DNA of 64,000 nt. It comes from an uncultured Bacilli bacterium. GTDB taxonomy: Bacteria > Bacillota_I > Bacilli_A > RF39 > UBA660. Below are positions 37,632-45,206 of this stretch, one piece after another. The stretch's first letter is position 1, and the number at the start of each line of letters is the position of its first letter. The notes under the pieces are model-generated. The model was not told the DNA's origin, ran no database searches, and saw nothing but the letters and a program-made list of their open reading frames with translations. The stretch spans positions 1-64,000 of the forward strand of contig CAKPFG010000001.1 in NCBI GenBank assembly GCA_934153675.1, given 5' to 3'. The position numbers and the translations under genes were made by a program.

Positions 37632-38294
37632 ATGAAAAAGTATAATAAAATTGTAATTTTTGATTGGGGTGGAGTGATTGAAAACAATAATACATCTAGC
37701 TATAATATTAGTAGAGTAATTATAGATATTATGAAAAAATATAATTGTAGATTAACAGATAGAGAGATAATAGATATTTGCACTAATGGAAGAAAACTAT
37801 TTAATACTTTTACTGATGACAATGAACAAACTACAATTGATTGGTTTAATGAAATAAAGAATAAATTAAATATAGATTGTAGCTATGATGAATATAAAAA
37901 ATCATATTATGAGTATGGTAAAAAAATACCTTATCATGAAAATGTGGTTAAATTTGCTCATGAATTAAAAGAAAAATGCTATATTGCCATTTTTTCAAGT
38001 TTAGTAAAACTTGATGAGGCAAGAATTAATGATCAAGTAAATTTATCTTTGTTTGATTATAACTTTTTAACGTATAAAATGGGGGTTAATAAACCTGATA
38101 CAAGAGCATTCGAATATATAGAAAATACTGTTAAAATTAATCCTGAAAATATTTTATTTATTGATGATACACAAATAAATATAGAACAAGCAAATATGAG
38201 AAAATGGAACACATGTAGGGCAGATGGCTATGAATTTGAAAAAATCAAAAAAAGCGTAGAAGAATTTTTAAAAAAAGGAGAAGTTGATGAATAA
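37632..38294 (+). CDS. HAD-superfamily hydrolase
   Basis: 220 residues. Motif I is IVIFDWGGVIE (nucleophile Asp, the acid-base Asp replaced by Gly as in the FDxGGV branch). Motif II is AIFSSL, motif III KMGVNKPDTRAF and motif IV ILFIDDTQINIEQA. It belongs to subfamily IA, close to haloacid or phosphoglycolate-type phosphatases, with a four-helix cap. GGAGG lies upstream. It overlaps the beta-helix gene by eight bases, so the two are co-translated and may work on the same sugar or glycan. Confidence 0.85.
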   Translation: MKKYNKIVIFDWGGVIENNNTSSYNISRVIIDIMKKYNCRLTDREIIDICTNGRKLFNTFTDDNEQTTIDWFNEIKNKLNIDCSYDEYKKSYYEYGKKIPYHENVVKFAHELKEKCYIAIFSSLVKLDEARINDQVNLSLFDYNFLTYKMGVNKPDTRAFEYIENTVKINPENILFIDDTQINIEQANMRKWNTCRADGYEFEKIKKSVEEFLKKGEVDE

Positions 38295-39339
38295 ATTAGG
38301 AAATAAAAAATTTTATAATGCAATAGAGTACGGATTAAATTCAAAAAATAAAGATAATTCTGAAATGTTGCAGTCACTTATAAATTTGGTACATAATAGT
38401 GGAGGAGGAGTAATATATATTCCAAAAGGAGTTTATATTTTTAATTCCTCAAAAAGTTCGTGGAATATGACTGACAATATAACGGCCATTTGTGAAATGA
38501 AGTCTAATGTATCTTTAATTGGGGAATCTTTAACTGATACAGTTTTAAAAGTTGTTGGTAATACAGAAAAGGGATCTGCTTTGTTTTGTCATAATAGCAA
38601 ATTTTCAAAAGAAATATTACATTCTTCAACCGCTCAAAATTTTACAATTGATATGTCTGAAGCTACTTTAAATCAGTATACACATAGAGGAAAAGCTTTT
38701 TATTATAGTGGAATTAAAGATTGTATTTTTAGAGATTTGCGACTTATTTCCACTCCATCTACAGCGTTAGGAATAGATATGTTAGATAATGTAGTTATTG
38801 ATTCAGTATATATTTACGAAGGAGGAAGAGCTTGGAATTATGGTGGCAATGGGGGTGCTGGAATCGGAATAGGTACTGGACTGTGGGAAAATGAAAACTA
38901 TATTATTAGAAATTGTATCTGTGTATTCTGTGGGCATTTTGGAATATTTTTAGAGGATCAAGGAATTTTTCATAATAAGGAAAATTTTCCAAAAGGTCAA
39001 ATAATTTCTAATAACATAGTTAGAAATTGTAAACACTATGCTATTGGCATTCGCGGTGGAGATACAGTTTTGATTTCAGCTAATAATATATATAACAACA
39101 ATGGAGGATTATATGTAGATTATGGTGCTAAAAATATAATATTCAATGGTAATGTTATAAAAGGTTCTAAAGAGGCTGCTTTTTGTATTGGAAATGAAGA
39201 TAATACTATAAACAAAAATTCTAAAAAGTGTAGAAATATAGTATTAACAGGAAATACATTTATTGAAAATAAGATAAATATATTAAAAAGTGCAGATAGT
39301 TTAGGATATATAGAACAAAATAATATATTTATTAATTAA
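38287..39339 (+). CDS. Right-handed beta-helix protein (pectate-lyase-like)
   Basis: 350 residues from the ATG at 38287, with AGGAG six bases upstream. It opens like the pectate-lyase superfamily (AIEYGLNSKNKDNSEMLQSL, then GGGVIYIPKGVYIF). Rung-like repeats follow with N-I-V or N-I-I asparagine ladders (ISNNIVRNCKHYAIGIRGGD, ISANNIYNNNGGLYVDYGAK, NIVLTGNTFIENKINIL). There is no signal peptide, unusual for this fold, so it may act inside the cell or on phage- or surface-type glycans made internally. Catalytic residues could not be assigned. Confidence 0.8.
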   Translation: MNKLGNKKFYNAIEYGLNSKNKDNSEMLQSLINLVHNSGGGVIYIPKGVYIFNSSKSSWNMTDNITAICEMKSNVSLIGESLTDTVLKVVGNTEKGSALFCHNSKFSKEILHSSTAQNFTIDMSEATLNQYTHRGKAFYYSGIKDCIFRDLRLISTPSTALGIDMLDNVVIDSVYIYEGGRAWNYGGNGGAGIGIGTGLWENENYIIRNCICVFCGHFGIFLEDQGIFHNKENFPKGQIISNNIVRNCKHYAIGIRGGDTVLISANNIYNNNGGLYVDYGAKNIIFNGNVIKGSKEAAFCIGNEDNTINKNSKKCRNIVLTGNTFIENKINILKSADSLGYIEQNNIFIN

Positions 39340-39592
39340 TAAATAAATATTTAATAAATGTAGGGATTATAAATAAAAAGGCTGATTATATAAAAATGGT
39401 ATGTTTTATTAGAATAAATATAGATAAACAACTTTTTAACAAAATATTAGAGAAAGAATAGTTAAATGTTATTAATATAAAATAAAAACTTACGAACATT
39501 AAGGTTGTAGATTGATTCCAATGAGGGCGATAACTTTAATTATATTTAAAAACGCATACTACAAAAGTTGTTTGATTAAATCGACTAAATTA

Positions 39593-39627
39593 ATAGTTAC
39601 TATTCTCCTAGTCTGAATAGTAACTAT
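39593..39627. promoter_or_regulatory. Perfect 13-bp inverted repeat upstream of a broken transporter gene
   Basis: ATAGTTACTATTC (39593-39605), nine-base spacer, GAATAGTAACTAT (39615-39627). It lies 35 bases before the ATG of the ABC transporter fragment and looks like an operator, possibly for a MarR-type regulator that is not present. Confidence 0.5.
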
Positions 39628-39661
39628 AATAAAGAAAAATTTTATCTTTTGGGGTGATTGT

Positions 39662-39802
39662 ATGAAAAAAGACACAAAAAATTTATTTAAAATATTCAAG
39701 TATTATAAAAGATATATATTGCTTTGCATAATGGTTATAATCTTAAGCCTAGGATATGCTGGAATATCACTTTTATCTCCAATTTATGAAGGGCAATTAT
39801 AG
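39662..39802 (+). pseudogene. 5' fragment of an ABC exporter gene
   Basis: The frame starts at 39662 after TTTGGGGTG and reads 46 codons (KIFKYYKRYILLCIMVIILS, then AGISLLSPIYEG) before TAG. This is the N-terminal start of a type IV ABC exporter transmembrane domain. From 39791 the sequence becomes IS256 transposase, so the transporter was cut off by an insertion or recombination; no other part of it remains in the window. Confidence 0.7.
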
Positions 39803-40386
39803 CAGCATATCCAAATACTGTTTAACAAAGATGTATAGTTTATATGATTAGAAATTCAGTTAAATTTGTAAATTATAAAAATTTAAAAATGTTCACAAAT
39901 GATTTGAAGAAAATTTATACATCAGTTGATGAAAAAAAGGATATGAACAATTACAAGAAATAAAGAATAAATGGTCTGATAAATATGCATTAGCATTTAA
40001 AACTTGAAAAGAAAATTAGAATGCAATTTGTCCATTCTTTCAATTTTCAAAACAGATTAAAAAAATAATGTATACTACTAATACAATTGAATCTTTAAAA
40101 AGACAATTTAGAAAATTTACTAAAACTAAATCTGTTTTTTAAACAGATATGGCATTACTTAAATGTTTATATTTAGCTACTAAAAATATAAATAAAAAGT
40201 GTAATTAAGCATATAGAAATTGGAAACCTATATTATCTGAATTATCTATTATGTTTGATAGAAGAATTTAGTTCTTTGAAAATTAAATATTATATGTTAT
40301 TATTTAAATAACAAAAAAGAAACCAATTAAGGTTTCAAAATATCGTGGTTAGATTCCATTTACACAGAATTCCTTACACACTTAAA
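39791..40386 (+). pseudogene. IS256-family transposase remnant with right end
   Basis: The translated fragments match the C-terminal third of IS256-type (mutator) transposases: CIVYMIRNSVKFVNYKNLKM, EIKNKWSDKYALAFKT, CPFFQFSKQIKKIMYTTNTI, ESLKRQFRKFTKTKSVF and YRNWKPILSELSIMFDRRI. Several stops (TGA, TAG and TAA) and at least one frameshift break it. TTCCATTTACACAGAATTCC near 40355-40375 resembles the right inverted repeat of IS256 elements. The left half is absent. Confidence 0.85.
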
Positions 40387-40541
40387 TATACAAAAATTTT
40401 ATAAAAATATCATAAAAGTTTTATTCATAAGAAAACCGCTAGAAAAAATCTCGGGGGTTGTCTACAATCTGAAACGTAAATATGTAATGTAAATTTCTTC
40501 AAATTTATACACGCATAAAGGAGTTTTTTCACTTTTTCGTT

Positions 40542-40811
40542 TTAATTTGTAAAAGTATGTGTAACAGAGCCATCTGAATTATGACTTATAGTTGTATGTC
40601 CTATTGTAGTGTTATGACTAATCGTGCCATTAGAATTATGACTTATTGAAGAATGTCCAAATGAACTTGTGTGACTACTACTTCCATCAGAGTGATGACT
40701 AGTTGTAGAATGTCCAATTGAACTATTATTACTTATCATACCATTAGAACTATGGCTTATCGAATTACTTGAATTAAGTCCAAATTTCGAATTGTTATCA
40801 TTGCCAAACAT
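40542..40811 (-). CDS. Ser/His/Gly-rich tandem-repeat protein
   Basis: 89 residues from the ATG at 40811, eight bases after AAGGAGG; longer upstream frames overlap the preceding gene. After a short start the protein is built from about three 19-residue repeats of the form GHSTTSHHSDGSSSHTSSF, each with GH, SH and a D/N-G turn, plus a degenerate first copy. There is no signal peptide. I recognise no family. The regular period suggests a small solenoid or a metal-binding fibre. It lies 13 bases downstream of the membrane protein at 40825 and is probably cotranscribed with it. Confidence 0.65.
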   Translation of the reverse strand: MFGNDNNSKFGLNSSNSISHSSNGMISNNSSIGHSTTSHHSDGSSSHTSSFGHSSISHNSNGTISHNTTIGHTTISHNSDGSVTHTFTN

Positions 40812-40824
40812 CAACATTACCTCC

Positions 40825-41298
40825 TTACTTATTTTCTCCTTCGTTTTTGCCTTCTTGTATACCCTTACTAATACTTTGGGCAATTGAACCTGCAGCATTA
40901 GCAACTGTTGGAGTTATTTTTTCTATACCTTCTTGTGCAACAGGCATAACTTGTTGAGTAGTATATGCTGTAATTTCTCTCCTATGTGCTATAACCATTA
41001 TAATACCACCAGTAACTGTTAATGCGAAACCAATAAAGTTTAAAAATCCTCCTAAAGTGAACATGCCAAAACTACCAAATATTTCTTTTGTTGTATCTTT
41101 TGTACTATTGAAAGTATTTTGATCCATAGAATTAAAATCATCAAATGCATTTGAAGCACTCATAAATCCAATAATTATAAGTGCAATGCCTATAGCTAAT
41201 GTAATGATTCCAATAATCAATAATATTTTACCAACTTTTTTTACCCTAGCATTATTTTGCTGATATTTTTCTTCACTCAATAATTTCTGATTATCCAT
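40825..41298 (-). CDS. Small membrane protein with two transmembrane helices
   Basis: 157 residues from the ATG at 41298 (AAAGGATGG upstream). Helix one about 28-50 (KILLIIGIITLAIGIALIII), a polar outside loop rich in Asp and Thr, helix two about 85-107, then a cytoplasmic tail with ANAAGSIAQSISKGIQEGKN. The layout recalls DUF4064-type or zinc-ribbon-less membrane sensor proteins, but I cannot name a family. It is the first gene of a two-gene unit with the repeat protein. Confidence 0.65.
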   Translation of the reverse strand: MDNQKLLSEEKYQQNNARVKKVGKILLIIGIITLAIGIALIIIGFMSASNAFDDFNSMDQNTFNSTKDTTKEIFGSFGMFTLGGFLNFIGFALTVTGGIIMVIAHRREITAYTTQQVMPVAQEGIEKITPTVANAAGSIAQSISKGIQEGKNEGENK

Positions 41299-41371
41299 TT
41301 TTACCATCCTTTCTAAAGAAGTAAGACATTGAAGTGAACTATTTGGGGTCCATTTCAACTTATACTTTCTT

Positions 41372-41530
41372 TTAAATTATTAATAACTTTTTTTCTTTAA
41401 CTAAATATATAATAAATGTAACTAAAACTACTAATCCAGCAATAGAACCAACAATTATATAAAATATTTGATAAGATATGGGTTTAACTAGATCATTTTT
41501 GCTTGTAATTTTCTTTATTCTTTTTCGCAT
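41372..41530 (-). CDS. Possible small membrane protein, maybe a gene remnant
   Basis: A 52-codon frame with a basic start (RKRIKKITSKNDLVK) and one transmembrane helix (QIFYIIVGSIAGLVVLVTFI). No ribosome binding site. Just upstream in another frame is a second short piece (KKRQECDAMNIRDSDWFEKH), so this may be a frameshifted larger gene. I see nothing else in 41531-41798. Confidence 0.3.
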   Translation of the reverse strand: MRKRIKKITSKNDLVKPISYQIFYIIVGSIAGLVVLVTFIIYLVKEKKLLII

Positions 41531-41798
41531 TTAGAATGTTTTTCAAACCAATCTGAATCTCTTATATTCATTGCATCACATTCTTGTCTTTTTTTCATAT
41601 TGTTCTTTTAAAGAATAATATTTTTTTCAGTTTCTTTTAATTTCTTATTGGTTGCGTCTATAGCAGTTTGAGATTGTTTTGTGCTGTTTCTTTTCTATAT
41701 TCAACTCCTTTCCTATATTTATGATTATATCATATTTTGTCGTTATGAATAGCAAATTGTCAAAATTAGAAGTAAAAATCAGATAATTTTTTTAAGGG

Positions 41799-42079
41799 AT
41801 GTTTATGCCCTTGAGGAAATTAAAAATATAAGGGCAGAATCAGAGATTACCCAAGAAGATATATCAAGAGTTTTAGGTGTACAGGAATTATTCATTGTGG
41901 AAAATAAACAAAAATACTTATTTAAATAAAATATCAAATTTGATAAAGGAGAAATTGATAAAATTAATTTAGGTAAAATGTTAATAGAAACAAGGAATTT
42001 TATTAATTATACTTAAGAAAAACTTGCCTCAAAGTTAAATACAATATACTCTGTTATAAGTACTATTAACATCTTTAAC
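41799..42079 (+). pseudogene. Decayed helix-turn-helix (XRE-like) gene
   Basis: One frame reads ALEEIKNIRAESEITQEDIS then, after a TAA, GKMLIETRNFINYT, a second TAA where Gln is expected, and EKLASKLNTIYSVISTIN. The two pieces look like helix-turn-helix segments of an XRE-type regulator or antitoxin. No start codon is preserved. Nothing recognisable follows to 42250. Confidence 0.45.
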
Positions 42080-42251
42080 ATTATTCATAATAAAGATTGC
42101 AAAATTTATAAATAAGTCATTAAATAAAGTTCAATGAAACTATTTAAAAATTTTTGAAAATAGGATAGATTATATTTAGTGATTGATATTTATGTATCAA
42201 TTCGTATATTGAAAAGAAGTTGTAGATACCTATGATATTGGCTCTATTTGA

Positions 42252-42290
42252 AAATTTATGAGCTTATTAAAGTTCATAAATTTTTATTAT
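42252..42290 (+). terminator. Orphan terminator-like hairpin related to that of tRNA-Gly
   Basis: AAATTTATGAGC (42252-42263) pairs with GTTCATAAATTT (42272-42283), followed by TTATT. Sequence and spacing resemble 30921-30966, including the GCTC.ATTTGAA just before it. The rest of 42291-42539 shows no feature. Confidence 0.5.
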
Positions 42291-42539
42291 GCAGGTAATA
42301 TAAAAAGAGAAAATTATTAAAATGATTTTCTCAATTCACCTTATTACTATTTGAATATATTAAAAATTTAATTATAGAATATGAAGAGGTTAAATAAAAA
42401 ATAAAAAAATATATATCAATTGAAAATAAATAATAAAAAAAAAGATAAAATTATTATAGTTTAATTTTATTATTACATTTTTCTTAAATATTAAGATATT
42501 TTATAATAGGTAAGTTTTAATTTAATATGTGCAATCTAT

Positions 42540-43547
42540 TTATTTGTTCTCAAGGGTACTTTTATATACATCATTGATAAATTTGTCTCCTAATTCATTT
42601 ACACCTATACAATTATTATTATTATGACCCCTTCCTGGAATTATTTTATGTTGAATATCAATTCCTAAATGTTTAAGTATTTGAACTGTTTTTTTTGCTC
42701 TAGAAAACATTTCTTTTCCTAGAATTTTTCTTTGTTCTTTTCCAACTTCTGTTGGCACACTTCTATCAAAGTAACTCATATCATGTACTGGTGCAGGTTG
42801 TTTAAAATCATCAGTTCTTGAATCTGATTTTGTCATTGTTTCAAATTCCCCAACATAATATCTAAATTTAATTTTTAAATAACTATCTAAGTCAAATTTT
42901 TTGCCTGTCAAAGTTTTATAATCTGCTATTCCTAATGGATAAGCTAACTTTTCTGTTGGAATAGGAATACTACCGCTTGCTCCACCTATACAAGCAGTTT
43001 CAACTATGTTTGGATGTAATAAAGAAAATCGTTGGGCAAAAACCCCTGAACTTGAATAACCATTTAAAAATATTTTATCTTTTACACTTAAATTTTCTTC
43101 TTTTTTTAAAATAAATTTTGCTTTATCAATAATTTTAACCACTTGTTCATCTATTTTATAATTCTTATCATTACTGGAAAGGCTAAAACATTCCTGAGAT
43201 AATTGTTGCAAATAAGGATAATCTTTGTAACTTGGTATTAGCGGAATAACAATAGGTGCTGGTAAATAATTTGTTAATTGAGCTAATTTGAAAACGGTTT
43301 GAATTCCTTGTTTTATAATCTCTTGTGAATTTTCACTTTCTAAATTATTAGATTCTACTATTATTTGATTATTTACATTTAAAGATAAAGGAATCGCCAG
43401 AATACTTGTTATATTAATGCCTTTCTTTATGTCAGTAGTCAAAAATTTTATTTTATATTGCCTTTTATTAATTTGATATTCTAAATTTACATTTCTGCCT
43501 TGTTTTAGTTCATTAGAGATATACATTATAAATTGATTTTTATTCAT
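42540..43547 (-). CDS. Alpha/beta-hydrolase, PHB-depolymerase/esterase-like
   Basis: 335 residues without signal peptide. The nucleophile elbow is GYSSSGVFAQRFSLLHPN (Ser near 170). A likely catalytic His sits near the C-terminus in IPGRGHNNNN. The region between has CIGGASGSIP and a long insert that should form a lid. The N-terminal 100 residues are beta-rich. It resembles large cytosolic esterases of Bacillota; the substrate is unknown. Transcribed alone; the 28-bp palindrome at 43626 lies about 80 bases upstream and could control it. Confidence 0.75.
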   Translation of the reverse strand: MNKNQFIMYISNELKQGRNVNLEYQINKRQYKIKFLTTDIKKGINITSILAIPLSLNVNNQIIVESNNLESENSQEIIKQGIQTVFKLAQLTNYLPAPIVIPLIPSYKDYPYLQQLSQECFSLSSNDKNYKIDEQVVKIIDKAKFILKKEENLSVKDKIFLNGYSSSGVFAQRFSLLHPNIVETACIGGASGSIPIPTEKLAYPLGIADYKTLTGKKFDLDSYLKIKFRYYVGEFETMTKSDSRTDDFKQPAPVHDMSYFDRSVPTEVGKEQRKILGKEMFSRAKKTVQILKHLGIDIQHKIIPGRGHNNNNCIGVNELGDKFINDVYKSTLENK

Positions 43548-43625
43548 CTTTTTCGTATAATCAATCTTATAGAACTATTAATTAATTTCTATTATTGATT
43601 AATCCCTTTCTATTTATATTTTTGA

Positions 43626-43653
43626 ATTATTATACAACTAGTTGTATAATAAT
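43626..43653. promoter_or_regulatory. Perfect 28-bp palindrome
   Basis: Centred on AACTAGTT, with arms ATTATTATACAACT and its exact complement. The core TATACAACTAGTTGTATA resembles operators of MarR/TetR/PadR-type dimers. It lies between the esterase gene and the IS110 remnant. Confidence 0.55.
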
Positions 43654-43660
43654 TCCCACA

Positions 43661-43866
43661 CTGTGGATTTGTTACCATTTTTTTACAGCTACACTATGTG
43701 TCGGACTGGTTCAAGGAGTCACAAACCACAGATTTTTAATTTAATTGTGAATTAGTTAGTTAACACGTTAGTTTTTTACTAATCGATGTTTTATTACATT
43801 ACGAGTTTACACGATTAGAAACCTTGTGGCAAACATTCAGTGCAAAAACTAATTAAGGAGGTGTTT
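43661..43866 (+). ncRNA. Candidate relic of an IS110 bridge RNA region
   Basis: Non-coding and less AT-rich than its surroundings, directly upstream of a broken IS110 transposase start. CTGTGGATTTGT (43661-43672) pairs with ACAAACCACAG (43721-43731), enclosing an internal GACT/AGTC hairpin. Established knowledge: IS110 elements encode a structured bridge RNA in the non-coding end before the recombinase gene. The identity here is inferred from position and structure only. Confidence 0.35.
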
Positions 43867-44002
43867 ATAATTATATATTACATTGGTATAGATATATCAT
43901 TATAAACATGATTTCTGTATTATCTCAAATACATGTGAAATAATTGTTGAAAATTCATCTTTTGAAAATAACAAAAAAGGATTTCAATCTTCTTTCTTCT
44001 AA
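43867..44002 (+). pseudogene. IS110-family transposase, N-terminal remnant
   Basis: GGAGGTG at 43858-43864 precedes a frame with YIGIDIS, then after a frameshift YKHDFCIISNTCEIIVENSS and FENNKKGFQS. This is the RuvC-like N-terminus of IS110 transposases (Y-I-G-I-D-I-S with the first catalytic Asp). The start codon is lost and the rest of the gene is absent. Confidence 0.7.
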
Positions 44003-44040
44003 AATTACAATTAATTTTATTTTACTCAAAAGTAAAATAA

Positions 44041-44228
44041 AACGCAAGTTTTTTTACAAAAAAATATGGCTATAATTACATTTTTATTTACAATATGTTG
44101 TTTGCCTAAATTAACTAATTTCTTTGTTATTTTTCCACCTACGGTACCATTTAATTTACTTGATGTATCTGCACCTAGCGTAATACCAAGTTTCTTGCCA
44201 TTTCATATTATCAATAGCTTGTTTAGCA
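44041..44228 (-). pseudogene. Frameshifted alpha/beta SASP gene, inverted copy
   Basis: On the minus strand AKQAIDNMK is followed by a frameshift and then [18 protein letters not shown] and [11 protein letters not shown], an alpha/beta-type SASP missing a few codons of the first helix. The same lesion occurs in the plus-strand copy at 46748-46882, to which it is highly similar including the downstream T-rich terminator. Confidence 0.75.
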
Positions 44229-44383
44229 CAAGCAATTAGAAGTGAATATAAAAACTTTTTAAAATATGTAACAAATAAAAAGAATCATTTAATTGATATT
44301 AGAGTTCCAGCAGTATTTTTAATTCTATAAATGAATTTATATCAAAGTAATACTTGTTTTTATATATAAAAGTATCAAAATAA

Positions 44384-44407
44384 AAATAGATCAATTTTGA
44401 TCTATTT
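44384..44407 (-). terminator. Terminator containing the lipoprotein stop codon
   Basis: AAATAGATCAA (44384-44394) and TTGATCTATTT (44397-44407) form an 11-bp stem; minus-strand T residues follow. The TAG stop lies within the stem. Confidence 0.7.
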
Positions 44408-44920
44408 AAATAAATCTAAAAATTCTTGCCATTTTTCATCGGTATAATTTTTAACATTATTAATTGCTGTTGTTAGATCATTTGTAATTTTATCTATATC
44501 ATTTTCTTCGCCGTAATAATGTTTGACAAATTTTTTAGCATTTTCACTTAATGTTACTATTTCATGATCTACTTTTTTACCATCAACTTTAGAAATTTCT
44601 TCTATTTTTGAAGCCGCTTTATAAAGCTCTTTAGCATCATTTTCATTATCTTTATTAATTCCATTTTTTAAACTATCATATTTTGTTTCAATAGTATTTA
44701 CTAAAGATTGAATTTCTTCTTTGGTTATATTTTTATTGTCTTTTATTTCATTTTTTGCTTCATTTTCGATATCTTCATAATCTTTTTTTACCTTATCCCA
44801 AGTAGTATTAAAAGTGTTATCTGTATTATCAATTTCGGTATTTGTTTTTTTATTATTACATCCTACTGCTATTACTGCAATAATTAAAAAAGCACATGAA
44901 AGTGTTAAAAACTTTTTCAT
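44402..44920 (-). CDS. Lipoprotein of unknown function
   Basis: 172 residues. Lipoprotein signal peptide (about 1-20) with hydrophobic core FLTLSCAFLIIAVIAVG and the lipidated Cys in AVGCNN. The mature part is helical and strongly charged (DKVKKDYEDIENEAKNEIKD, EIQSLVNTIETKYDSLKNGI), suggesting a helical bundle on the outer face of the membrane. No family recognised. The 17-bp inverted repeat at 44947 lies just upstream of its AGGAGAGAT site. Confidence 0.78.
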   Translation of the reverse strand: MKKFLTLSCAFLIIAVIAVGCNNKKTNTEIDNTDNTFNTTWDKVKKDYEDIENEAKNEIKDNKNITKEEIQSLVNTIETKYDSLKNGINKDNENDAKELYKAASKIEEISKVDGKKVDHEIVTLSENAKKFVKHYYGEENDIDKITNDLTTAINNVKNYTDEKWQEFLDLFK

Positions 44921-44946
44921 AATCTCTCCTTTCTTTTTACAAACTA

Positions 44947-44982
44947 AATATTTTAAATTACTATGTAGTAATTTGAAATATT
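44947..44982. promoter_or_regulatory. 17-bp inverted repeat upstream of the lipoprotein gene
   Basis: AATATTTTAAATTACTA (44947-44963), two-base loop, TAGTAATTTGAAATATT (44966-44982) with one G-T pair. It could be a hairpin in the leader or an operator. I see nothing else certain between 44983 and 45206. Confidence 0.5.
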
Positions 44983-45206
44983 CATTATTAGTATGTATAA
45001 CAAATTAAGAAAAGATACTTTTTAAATTATAATTAATTTCTGCTTTTTAAAAGATTTATATTTAACTAACGCGATATCTAAAGCTTTTTGCTTACTAAAT
45101 TTATTATTACCATTTAATTATATTACATTTTTAATATTATTAAAAATTTAAAATTTATTTGAGTAAAAGAAATTTATGTGTTATACTAACTTAAATGAGG
45201 GATGTT

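Noticed and set aside
40120..40145. Possible use of UGA as Trp, because TGA occurs at expected Trp positions in the IS256 remnant
   Set aside because: TAG and TAA stops and frameshifts occur in the same remnant, core genes end with TGA and use TGG for Trp, so the code is standard.
45009..45130. Minus-strand coding-like stretch (NGNNKFSKQKALDIALVKYKS)
   Set aside because: No start codon, ribosome binding site or recognisable family; too short to call even a pseudogene.
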